Of a stretch of 64,000 nucleotides of DNA, positions 27,675 through 37,700 are shown in pieces; position 1 is the stretch's first letter, and each line of letters opens with the position of its first letter. The notes under the pieces were generated by a model, which worked only from the letters and a program-made list of their open reading frames with translations, was not told the DNA's origin and did no database searches. Both the position numbers and the translations under genes were made by a program. The stretch is from an uncultured Bacteroidales bacterium (lineage in GTDB: Bacteria; Bacteroidota; Bacteroidia; Bacteroidales; FEN-979). Location: contig CAJBYO010000077.1 in NCBI GenBank assembly GCA_903959905.1, forward strand, positions 1 to 64,000, in the 5' to 3' direction.

Positions 27675-29933
27675 TTACCTTGACTTCACCAATTTCAACG
27701 TTTCGGTGCGGTTGCTTGAAATAATGTTCACAAAGTACAGTCCCGCAGGGATTTCTGACAGGTGGAATTCATGAAAAACTGCACCGGCCAGTTCAGCCTC
27801 ATATACACGTTCACCATGCATCCCGGTTATCTCCACGGTAATGGCCTCATTTTGCCATGTTCCGTGGCAGGCAAGTGTAAAGTCGCCGTTTGTGGGGTTG
27901 GGGTAGATCAAACAGCCATCCCTGTGTGCAATACCTTTGGTTTCCTGTTTACCGGCTGTAATGGGTGCTGCTGAAGGATTTACAATGCTGCAGAACGGCC
28001 CGTATGGTGCAATCTGGCCCAGCAGGTAACCTCCTTCAGAAACCGTGGTGCCCGGGAGGAACAGAATCTGCTCCCCGGCAATGAACACAGCATTTCCGTT
28101 GTTTTCTACCAGAAATGTGTAAGGGTCGCCGGCCACCACAATGCTCAGAAGTGCATTGTAACATACCGACTGGCCACCCCCAATAGCAACGTCCTGCACA
28201 ATCGTGTTTTCAGGAGGGCTGTTTACCAGAATGGTCACGGTGCCGGATGTAGCCGGGTTGCCGGTAATGCATGCAAGATCAGAAGTCAGGGTGCAAAATA
28301 CGGCATCATAGTTAATTGGAATGTATGTATAGGTAGCAGTTGTTGCCCCGGGGATGTTGGAACCGTTTACATTCCACTGGTAAACAGGAGAGGTACCACC
28401 GTTAACAGGGGTTGCCGATAAAACAACCGGTGTGCCTGCATTTACCGGGTTGACATCTGCAACAATGTCGACACTGACGGGGAGCAAAGGATTTACTGTG
28501 ATCGTTGCAACAGTTGAGTTCACCGGGTCGCAAACGCTGTTCTGAACAAAAACCCTGTACATGGTTGTTTCCATGAGGTCATTGACCGCATATACCGGGC
28601 TGGTGTTTGTGATATCAAACCAATCGTTCCCGTTCAGGGACGACTGCCATTTAACGATTGTTCCGCTGAATCCCGTGAGGGTAAGCAGGGTACTGTTTGT
28701 CCCCACGCAAACGGATGCATCTCCGTCCAGGGTGCCTCCGGTGCCCGGGGAGGCAACATCCCAGCTGGCTGTACTGTAGCCTGAATTTGTACAGGATGTT
28801 CCGGAAGCGGTTGTCCAGGCGCGGACCTGAATTCGGGCAGTCCCCGGTGCTGATGCTGTGAGCGGGCTTCCGGGGGTGTACAATTGCCAGGTGGCTCCCG
28901 CGTCAACGCTTGATTCGTAATGATCAACTACGGTGGGTCCCGCCGACCCTGCCGTAAAAGTGGCCGATACGGGTGTGCTGATGCACACTTCGGGCACATT
29001 GGGATTCCTTACGATCACGGGGGGGAGCAACTGGTTTACCGAACCGTTGATATAAAATAAAGCGGAGGGGTTGTCATTTAAAACAGTAAACGTGGGGGAA
29101 GGACCTGAAAATTCACAGGATGATCCGTTATCAAACCAGGTTAATCCGGATGAACCGCCGGTATAAAGGAAATTCAAGGTATAAAGAACCGTGTTGGCAG
29201 GGTAGGTAATGCCGCTCGGGGAGGTTGAGTTTCCTGCTGTGATGATTGACCCCGGAACGGAAGCGCCGTCGACCGTCAGACCGGGGAATCCTGAATTATT
29301 GACAAACGATTGATACGTAAGCGCCGATGAATTGTATTGCATGGTCAGGGATAGGGCGCCGATTGTGGTGAATCCTGATACTGTAACCGGAACACTGACC
29401 GCAGTGCCGGGGCAGCCGGGAATAACCGGTACGGTGGTAACAGGGGCACTGCTAAAGGAAACGAAGCCGTTGTTGTAAAAGCTGGCGGTAGGCTGGTCAT
29501 TCAGGTTGTTGAAATCGCCGTCGCTCCACTGGCACGAATAGCCCTCGGTATCATCCCAGATCAGTGGCGACAAGCCGGTGGCGACTTTGGTGAAAACGAT
29601 GTTGAAAATCACCGAATTATTCGGCAGGCTGAAGCCGGGGAAAAGAAACCATCCGATTGTGATCACGCCGGGCTGGGAGATGTTGGATGTCAGGTACGGC
29701 CCTATCAGCGGATTCCCCGACTGAACGGCTGTTGCCGTTGCAACAGCAGGATCGTAGGTCATTTTTAAATTGCAGGAAGAGATGTTGACGAAATTGCTCG
29801 TTGTGATGGGCACAGTAACGGTTGTCCCATTACTGGTGACCGATCCGGCGGTGGTTACCGGAGCGTTTTGCGAATAGACTGTTTGTGCTGCAAACGCAAA
29901 AAAAAGCAGGAAAATTATAGATATCTGTTTCAT
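27675..29933 (-). CDS. T9SS protein with two cohesin-like domains and one Ig repeat (752 aa)
   Basis: Signal peptide MKQISIIFLLFFAFAAQTVYSQ. Two cohesin-like domains at about 24-155 and 165-300 (NISSCNLKMTYDPAVATATAV; TIGALSLTMQYNSSALTYQS), each with the paired strand pattern and the trailing VLYTLNFLYTGG-type motif of the family. Residues about 478-568 are one copy of the 90-residue Ig repeat that fills the protein at 734-7270 (NPVNAG...VYQWNVNGSNIPGAT). Then comes the pre-CTD module shared with three other adhesins (FIAGEQILFLPGTTV) and a T9SS sorting domain ending LKLVKSR. It is a tandem paralogue of the upstream gene, 45 bases away, probably in one operon. Cohesins in other bacteria bind dockerins; whether that applies here is inference. 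Confidence 0.85.
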   Translation of the reverse strand: MKQISIIFLLFFAFAAQTVYSQNAPVTTAGSVTSNGTTVTVPITTSNFVNISSCNLKMTYDPAVATATAVQSGNPLIGPYLTSNISQPGVITIGWFLFPGFSLPNNSVIFNIVFTKVATGLSPLIWDDTEGYSCQWSDGDFNNLNDQPTASFYNNGFVSFSSAPVTTVPVIPGCPGTAVSVPVTVSGFTTIGALSLTMQYNSSALTYQSFVNNSGFPGLTVDGASVPGSIITAGNSTSPSGITYPANTVLYTLNFLYTGGSSGLTWFDNGSSCEFSGPSPTFTVLNDNPSALFYINGSVNQLLPPVIVRNPNVPEVCISTPVSATFTAGSAGPTVVDHYESSVDAGATWQLYTPGSPLTASAPGTARIQVRAWTTASGTSCTNSGYSTASWDVASPGTGGTLDGDASVCVGTNSTLLTLTGFSGTIVKWQSSLNGNDWFDITNTSPVYAVNDLMETTMYRVFVQNSVCDPVNSTVATITVNPLLPVSVDIVADVNPVNAGTPVVLSATPVNGGTSPVYQWNVNGSNIPGATTATYTYIPINYDAVFCTLTSDLACITGNPATSGTVTILVNSPPENTIVQDVAIGGGQSVCYNALLSIVVAGDPYTFLVENNGNAVFIAGEQILFLPGTTVSEGGYLLGQIAPYGPFCSIVNPSAAPITAGKQETKGIAHRDGCLIYPNPTNGDFTLACHGTWQNEAITVEITGMHGERVYEAELAGAVFHEFHLSEIPAGLYFVNIISSNRTETLKLVKSR

Positions 29934-29978
29934 GATTCGTGTTATTTAATTTGTGTTTTACGTATTTCTGATGATTTA

Positions 29979-31505
29979 TCATTTCCTGATAATTTTGGTT
30001 TTAGTCATTATCAGGTTGCCCGGGGTGTTTAATATTAAAACAGCCATATAAACACCCGGCGCAAGGTTGCCAGGGTTCACAACCAGCCGGTGGTTCCCTC
30101 TTGAGAAGGGCAGGTATTTACCTGATGCAACTGCTGCACCATGCATGTTGAAGATTTCAAGAATGGCCGGCCCGGCTTCGGGTAAAAAAAATGTAAATTC
30201 TACCTGGTTTAAGAAGGGGTTGGGATTCGCTGAGAGTTTCATCAGGTGTGATGTGGTTTTTCCCGAATCATTATCCGGCCAGGTACCGCCGATCCCGTTG
30301 AGTGAATCAACAACAAGTGTGGCATTGCCGTCGGAAATAGCTGGAGGATTGCAATCCCCGGTAACTGTGCAGCGATACCTGTAACCGTTCATGGAAACAG
30401 GTGGGCCGGTAATGGTAAGAGAGTCGGTAAGGGCACCACCATAGATGCCGCCATTGATGATATTGTTCCAGTTTGAAATGAATTCCTGCCACTGGTAGGA
30501 GAGTCCGTCGCCGGTCGCAGAAACTTTGAAAAAGGGGTGTCCGGTTCCCGGGAATACCGGGTTGGGGGAAACCGGCTGACCGATGATCGCTGGCTGCATG
30601 GCAGAGCCAACCGAGCCATTGGCATAATAGTCACTTTGGGGAAGGTCGTTCAGCGCCTGGAATGATGGTGGCGGTCCGGTATACAGGCACGATGTGCCGT
30701 CGTCAAACCAGTTCAGGTAGGATCCATTGCCGGTGGAAAAAAAGCTGAGCGTGAGCAAAACCGAATTGTTGGCCAGATTTATTGGCGCCCCTCCTTCCTG
30801 AACCGTCCCGTTTACGATGACTGTACCTGGTGTTGATCCGTTCACGGTCAGCGCGGGAAAAGAGGCATTGTTGACATAAGACTGGTAAATAAGGCCGGCA
30901 GTGTTATACTGCATTTTTAAATTCAGCGACCAGATATTGTTAAATGCCGAAACTGTAACCGGAATATTCACCAGCGTGCCAGGGCAGGCTGAAACTACCG
31001 GGGCAGTTGTAAATGGAGCATTGGCAGATAGAAATGAAAGCGACCCGTTCAGATAATAGGCGGAGGCCGGGATATCGTTTAAGTTGTTAAAATTTCCGTC
31101 GGTATACTGGCATGATGCGCCGTCGTCGACCCAGGTGATCGGGGAAGTGCCGGTGGTGACTTTTGTAAAGTCAAAGTAAAAAATTATTGAATTATCCGGT
31201 AAGGTAACGGCAGGAAAAGCAAACCAGCCAAGGTGTATTTCTCCCGGAACGCCGAGGTTCGAATTCAGGTTTCCGCCCGGGAGTGAACCTGCTGTGACGG
31301 CTGTAGCGGTAGCGATGGAAGGGTTGTAAGTCAGTTTCAAATTGCAACTTCCGATATTTGAGAAATTTGTAACCGTGATGGCAACAGTAATGGTTGAACC
31401 ATATGTGCTGACGGCTCCGGCCGTGGTAACAGGAGCATTCTGTGCAAGAAGGGCACCTGAAAGGCACTGGATAAGGGTCAGCAATATCGGCAGCGTTCTG
31501 TTCAC
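29979..31505 (-). CDS. T9SS protein with two cohesin-like domains (508 aa)
   Basis: The start is ambiguous. The frame is open to an ATG at 31568, but that extension (residues VTLSPEGAEYQQQ) is a translation of a hairpin repeat. The GTG at 31505 starts directly at a good signal peptide (VNRTLPILLTLIQCLSGALLAQ) and is chosen here. Two cohesin-like domains follow (NIGSCNLKLTYNPSIATATAV; NIWSLNLKMQYNTAGLIYQS), then an Ig-like domain with YQWQEF and YRYRCTVTG, and a T9SS sorting domain of a different flavour (NPNPFLNQVEFTFFLPE, ending KTKIIRK). It is a paralogue of the next gene over its first 300 residues. It lacks the pre-CTD module. Confidence 0.8.
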   Translation of the reverse strand: MNRTLPILLTLIQCLSGALLAQNAPVTTAGAVSTYGSTITVAITVTNFSNIGSCNLKLTYNPSIATATAVTAGSLPGGNLNSNLGVPGEIHLGWFAFPAVTLPDNSIIFYFDFTKVTTGTSPITWVDDGASCQYTDGNFNNLNDIPASAYYLNGSLSFLSANAPFTTAPVVSACPGTLVNIPVTVSAFNNIWSLNLKMQYNTAGLIYQSYVNNASFPALTVNGSTPGTVIVNGTVQEGGAPINLANNSVLLTLSFFSTGNGSYLNWFDDGTSCLYTGPPPSFQALNDLPQSDYYANGSVGSAMQPAIIGQPVSPNPVFPGTGHPFFKVSATGDGLSYQWQEFISNWNNIINGGIYGGALTDSLTITGPPVSMNGYRYRCTVTGDCNPPAISDGNATLVVDSLNGIGGTWPDNDSGKTTSHLMKLSANPNPFLNQVEFTFFLPEAGPAILEIFNMHGAAVASGKYLPFSRGNHRLVVNPGNLAPGVYMAVLILNTPGNLIMTKTKIIRK

Positions 31506-31522
31506 GGTTTGTTGTTGATATT

Positions 31523-31663
31523 CAGCCCCTTCGGGGCTGAGGGTTACAGCGTTTGATATCAGGGGCATCACTCCTGTGTCAAACCAAGGGCTTCACCCTT
31601 GGTTATTGAAGTTGGACCGCTTCGCGGCCCGGGGGGTTTATAGTTTTGGACCGCTTCGCGGTC
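31523..31663. repeat. Cluster of four CTTC-loop hairpins
   Basis: Four short palindromes follow each other: CAGCCCCTTCGGGGCTG (31523-31539), AACCAAGGG/CCCTTGGTT around CTTCA (31582-31604), GGACCGCTTCGCGGCCC (31614-31630) and GGACCGCTTCGCGGTC (31648-31663). All have a TTC-containing loop. They sit in the upstream region of the 508-residue gene and intrude into its apparent reading frame. They look like REP-type interspersed palindromes. Confidence 0.7.
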
Positions 31664-31720
31664 TGTGGGCAATATGTTTTAGATGGTAACAGATTATAAA
31701 GATACTTCTTTTTTTATAAA

Positions 31721-31751
31721 AAAAAACGGGGAAGTCTCCTTCCCCGTTTTT
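31721..31751. terminator. Terminator after the YDG-repeat adhesin
   Basis: AAAACGGGGAAG pairs with CTTCCCCGTTTT, with A-tract and T-tract on either side; it lies 17 bases after the stop of the minus-strand gene that ends at 31769. Confidence 0.85.
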
Positions 31752-31768
31752 CATTCCAGGATAAAATG

Positions 31769-34700
31769 TTACTGGTTGCGAACAATTTTAATCGTACGGG
31801 TCATCAGTTTTCCTTCTTCGGTGATGAGTTTTAAAACAGCGGTGTAAACACCAGGTTTCAATACTCCTGCATCAAAAGTGAAGGTTTTGTCGCCGGCGGT
31901 CTGAGCCTGGTTGGCCAGAACTACCAGTTTATTCCCGAGCATATTGAAGACTTCAATGGTAACTTTTCCGCTAACCGGCAGAGAATAGGCAAAAGTTGTG
32001 GTGCCGGCAAAAGGATTCGGATAATTTCCAAGGGTCATCGCATCTGCTGCTACAGGATTGCTGATGCCAAGTGCAGAGGCGTGGAGCATGTCCATGTAAA
32101 GTACAGCATCATTGATCACGTCGGCATTGCCATCGGCAAGTTCGTTGAGCGGATCGGCGGCGAGGCTGAAACGGAGTGTTTCATCCAGGCTGACAGCGCC
32201 AACGATCTTGAGTTTCAGTGTGAGCACCTTGTCGCCAGGTTTAACCGGGAGTGGCATCGTTGAATTCCAGCCGATCCTCAGCTCATTTCCTGAAGCGTTG
32301 TACATCACAGGTGAACCGGCATCGCTGCCTAAATAAGCGCCTGTAACCTCAATCTTATCTGAAGGATAATTCATGATCAGGGAGATTGCACCAACTTCCA
32401 TGGTTGATCCTGCATAAACAGGCAATTCAAATTCAGTTCCCGGATTTACCATCCTGGCATTGCCTGAATTTAACTGAAGGCTCTTGCTGGCTGATTTGGC
32501 TGCTGATGGAACAAAGCTGCGGTTAAAGTCGCCGGTAACGAGGGCATATAAGTTTTTGCCTGTTATCGGAAGGTCAAGCGGGTTCACAGTGACAGTAGGA
32601 TAAACCATTGTGCCTGACGGTGCCGGGTTTGATGAAATGACATCACCTGCAAGCCAGAATGTCCACGGTGCACGAACTGCCCATCCGGGAGTGCCGCTGT
32701 TCATGAAATAAGCCATGATCCTCCCTGCATCGGATGCATCCAGGCGGTTGCTCAGGATAACATCACCGGCATAGAATTTCACTTTTTCGATAGAAGAAGG
32801 AGTAACACCCCATGCATTCACGAGCGCAGCATCCGTAATATTGATACCACCTACAGCTGCGGCGGATGAAGCCACGATGTCGTAAGTACCCGGACATACA
32901 TTGGCAAAAGTGTAGTTTCCTGTAGCATTTGTTGTGGCAGTCAAAATTGTATTGCCACCTTGTTGCAGGTTAACTGTTACACCACTCAAGTTGGTATTTG
33001 CCGTGTTGTAATAGGTGATCTTACCACTGACAGAGATGGCAACCGGTTGTGTTACAGTTAAGGTGCCTGTTGCAGGGCCGCATGAACTTGCAGTAACGCT
33101 CCAGGGATAGTTTGTACCTGCAACAATACCGGTAAATACACCTGTTCCGTTGGTAACCCCATTAAAGGTATAAGAGAATGGCGGGGTTCCTGCCGTTGCA
33201 GTAATGGTAACAGTTCCGGTACCACCATTGCATGAAATTGCGGTGGTGACAGCTGCGTTGGCAGCAGGTGTCGGGTAAATGGTAGCCGTTGTTGTTGCCG
33301 TGGTAACAGACAATTCATAGTTGCCTGCATCAGCGCCTGCAAGGGTGAGCCCTGTAGCTGTAACGGTTTTCCCGGTGCCGGCAGCAGAGTTATCAAAAGC
33401 AGCTGCAGCAGCGTTCAGGGTTACCACATCAGGACTGACCACACCTGTAAGTGTTTTTGTGAGCAGGGTAGCAGTTACATTGCCATCAAAACATTTGTTG
33501 TTGGCGGTGACAGCCGGTACAACAGTTTTAACAGTAATGTTTGCCGTTGTCGTGCTTACACTGGTCAGGGAATAGTTTCCTGCATCCAGGCCAGTTAATG
33601 TGGCGCCGGTGAGTGTGACCAGCTTTCCGTTACCTGAGTTTTTGTTAATAAAGTTAGCAGTGCCCCCGGTCAAGTTAACAATATCAGCACCAATAACACC
33701 TGTCAGTGTTCGGGTTAGGACTGTAGCAAGGGTTAAGCCGTCATAAACTTTGTTAGCCGCTGTAAAACTGCCGGTTATACCCTTTGCACTAATAACACCT
33801 GTTAAGTTATTGGTATAGGTGACGGAATAGTTTAATCCGCCGTTTCCGTCGTTGATGACCCAACCGCTGGCACGCAGGGTTTTACCGGTACCAACAAATC
33901 TAGAGGCATATACCTGGGTCGGTTCAGTTAATGTGGCATCACCAGCCTGGAGGGTGCCTTTTACCGGAACGCCGGTTGAACTGGTAGTTCCATTATATAC
34001 ACGTGAATCAGTAACAGCAGTTACCGTGATGTTTCTCTTGGTGATGTTGGCCGTTGTGGTTGTTACCGCGATTGTCACAGTGTAATTGCCTGCATCTGCA
34101 CCTGAAAGGGTCGGAGCGGTAAAGGTTACGGTTTTTCCTGTTCCGAAATTTCTGGTATCATAGTTTGCAGTTCCGCCAAGAGTAACCACGTCGCCGGAGA
34201 GTACGCCTACCAGCGGGGATGTAAGGATCGTTGCTGTCGTGGTGCCGTCATAAATTTTTGTTGCAGGGATGGTGTAGCTACCGGTAATGCCGAGGGCTGT
34301 GATATCAGCCATGGTAGTCGGATTTGCAATGGTATAGTTAGCAGCGTCAACGCCGGTTAAAGACCAGCCGGTTAATGTAACAACCTTTGCAACGCCAACG
34401 GTTTTGCTGGCATAGCTTGCAACACCGCCGGTGAGTGTAACATCATCAGGTGATACAACACCGGTGAGTGTGCGGGTAAGTACGGTTGCCGATGTGCCTG
34501 CATCATATACTTTGGTTGCCGGAACGGTAATGTTGCCTGTAATACCCAGGGTGGTGATGGCTGCTGTTGTTGTAGCAACGCTGGTAATGTTGTAATTTCC
34601 GGCATCAGCTCCTGACAAACTGTAACCTGTGAGGGTTACAGTCTTGCCTGTGCCAACATTTTTATTGTCATAGTTGGCAATGCCGCCGCTAAGCGATACA

Positions 34701-37700
34701 ACATCTCCACCGATGGTGCCGGCTAATGTCCTGGTAAGAACAGTGGCCAGGGTACCTCCGTCATAAACTTTGGATGCAGCAACGGTGAAAGCCCCGGTAA
34801 TTCCCAATGCAGTGATATCGGCAGTGGTAGTGGTTACACCAGCCAGGCTGTAGTTGCCGGCATCTGCCCCGGATAAAATCATGCCGGTAAGGGTAACGGT
34901 TTTGCCATTGCCAACAGCTTTGGTGTCATAGTCGGCTACGCCGCCGGTTAAGGTAACATCATCCGGAGAAACTATGCCCGTAAGGGTGCGGGTAAGAACA
35001 TTTGCAACAGTTCCGCCATCATATACCCTGGTAGCATCAACCGTGAAGTGCCCGGTGAGGCCCAGGGCGGTGATGTCTGCCGTAGTAGTAGCAACGCCGG
35101 TGAGGTTGTAGTTTCCTGCATCGGCACCTGATAAAGCATAACCGGTGAGGGTAACGGTTTTACCGGTACCAATATGTTTGGTATCATAGTCAGCAACACC
35201 TCCGGTGAGTGCTACTGCATCTCCGCCGATTGAACCAACAAGGGTTTCGGTAAGGATGGTTGCACTTGTCGTTCCGTCAAATACTTTGCTTGCAGGAACA
35301 GTAAATGCTCCGGTGATGGACAGCAATGTGATATCGGCAGTTGTAGTGGCAACACTGGTAAGGGTGTAGTTACCTGCATCAGCACCGGATAATGTCATGC
35401 CGGTTAGCGTTACGGTTTTTCCTGTTCCGATGTGTTTGGTGTCATAGTCTGCTGTACCTCCGGTGAGGGTAACAACATCCGGTGCAATCACATCGTTCAG
35501 GTTGCGTGAAAGAACATTTGCAGTTGTCAGACCGTCATATACTTTGGTTGCATCAACGGTAAAAGTACCGGTGATCGGCTTCTGGTTGATGGTCAGCGTT
35601 ACCATGGTCCGGGTTGCGCTTTTACATGCAGTCAGGTCGTTCACAGATTCGGCCCAGGCAATGCTGGTTCCGGCAAGGGTACGGGTGGGTGCGGTGGTAA
35701 CTGAACCTGCGGTTGCAGCGTCATACCATACAACCGATGATCCTGACGGGGCGGTTGCTGATGCAGCGTGCGCTGTTTGATCATACGTTACGGTGACATC
35801 AGTACCAGCAGGTGCTGCAGGCAATGGATTGGCTGTAACAATTACGAAGCCGGCATAGTCGGCCGGGAAGGCGGTGCAGTGTGCATCTGTCAGGCTTGTG
35901 ATTGAATAGGTGGTGGTACCGTTGATGGTAACAGGCACTGTTTCAGGATTGCTGGCAGTCGTGACGGCAGTACCTCCGTTAATGCTGTAGGTCCATGGGG
36001 ATGATCCCGTGAAATTAATGGTAAGGTCGGTCGTGCCCAGGTCGCAGATGGTTGTTGAGCCGGTCATAACGGCACTGGTTCTTGGATAACCTGTTACAGA
36101 TCCGTCAACATAATAGGTTGCCGTAGGTGTGTCACAGAATGCGAGCCCGGTTTCAAAGGAAGCATATTCACAGGATTCAGGGGTGCTGTTATCCCATGCA
36201 AGAGCGGAGGTTCCGCCGTTATATGTGAACGTCAGGTAAAAAAGGGCAGATCCGTCGGGCAGAGCATCAGGCTGGGAATCAAATCCTCCCGCTTTCAACA
36301 CACCGGGAACAGCCGGGTTGTAAAATACACTGAATGCAGGGAAAGCTGATGTTGCACTCACGTATGTAAGGATGGCCGGATTAAAATTCAGGGATAATGA
36401 AATGGCTCCTACATCGTCAAAATTAGATACAGTAACAGGAATAACAACATTTGATCCGATACATGGAGTGCCGCCGACCGGGGCACCAATGGTGGTGATC
36501 GTACCTACATATACTTTCACACTGCCAACACCTGTGTTGGGACAACCGTTTGCATCTGTGACATTGGAAATGGTATAGGTTTTATTGGATGTTACGGCAG
36601 GATTAAACTCATAATGGTTTGGAATAATACCGGTTACAGTAACAGGAGTTGTTCCGTCCGTATAGGTGATGGTCCATGGTGATACGCCGGTAAGTGCAAC
36701 AGTTAAGCTGGCTGTCTGACCGATACATACATGGGTGGTTCCGATGGCGCTGAGGGTGGCAGTAGGAATCTCAGGAAAGGTCACGTTAACCAAATCTGAC
36801 GTTGTGCAATTGCCGTTCACGATGGTCCAGGTAAAGGCATAGGTTCCGAAATTGCTGGCAGTAACAGCTGCGTTGGCAGCATATACATCAGGCAGGAAGG
36901 TGACTGTACCGGGGCCTGTATAGGTCCAGGTTCCCTGTCCGGTTGTTGGGGCATTCGCTGCCAGGGTATAGTTTTTAGTACCACACACTGCGGATGCATC
37001 AGGACCTGCTGCAGCAGTTTCATTTTCAAAGAAGTTAATAACGACCACATCCTGATCGGAGCAGGTTCCATTTGTTTCAGTCCAGGTGAAAGCATAGGCT
37101 CCAAAGGCGGAAACGGTCACTTCTGCCCCTGGGGTGGTGGCATCCGGGGAAAAAACAGCTGTACCCGGTCCTGTATATGACCATACGCCGGTTCCGGAAG
37201 AAAGAATTGCATCAAGGGTGAAGGTATGTGATCCGCAGGCAGCACTCCCCGGAACACCGGCGTTTGCTTCAGGTTGCAGATAGAAATTAACGGTAATGGA
37301 GTTGTTGTTTGAACAGAGTCCGTTTACTTCGGACCACGTGAAATTATAGGTTCCATAAGAAGAAACAGTCGCAGTTGCTCCGGGAGCATTTGCATTCGGG
37401 GTAAAGGTTACGGTTCCGGGTCCTGTATAAGTCCATGTTCCGGTTCCGTAAGAAGGTACAGCATTCAATAAAAAGTCAAGGTCGCACTCATTTCCGCCTG
37501 TGCCTGGATTGGCAGTTGGTACGGCAAAAATGTCAACCGATCCCGGGATTGGGGTGTAATTGGCGGTGACAGTCGTAAAACTCAGCTCAGGGCTGAAAGA
37601 AGCAAGGGTGGTGAAAGCAACATATTGGCCAGCTGTGCCAAAAGTGCCGAAAGATATCGCAGGGCCTGGCAATGAGTTGAAATACATTGCCTCTCTGTAA

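Noticed and set aside
31506-31571. Longer N-terminus of the 508-residue cohesin-like protein
   Set aside because: It is read through palindromic repeat DNA and would put a polar stretch ahead of the signal peptide.
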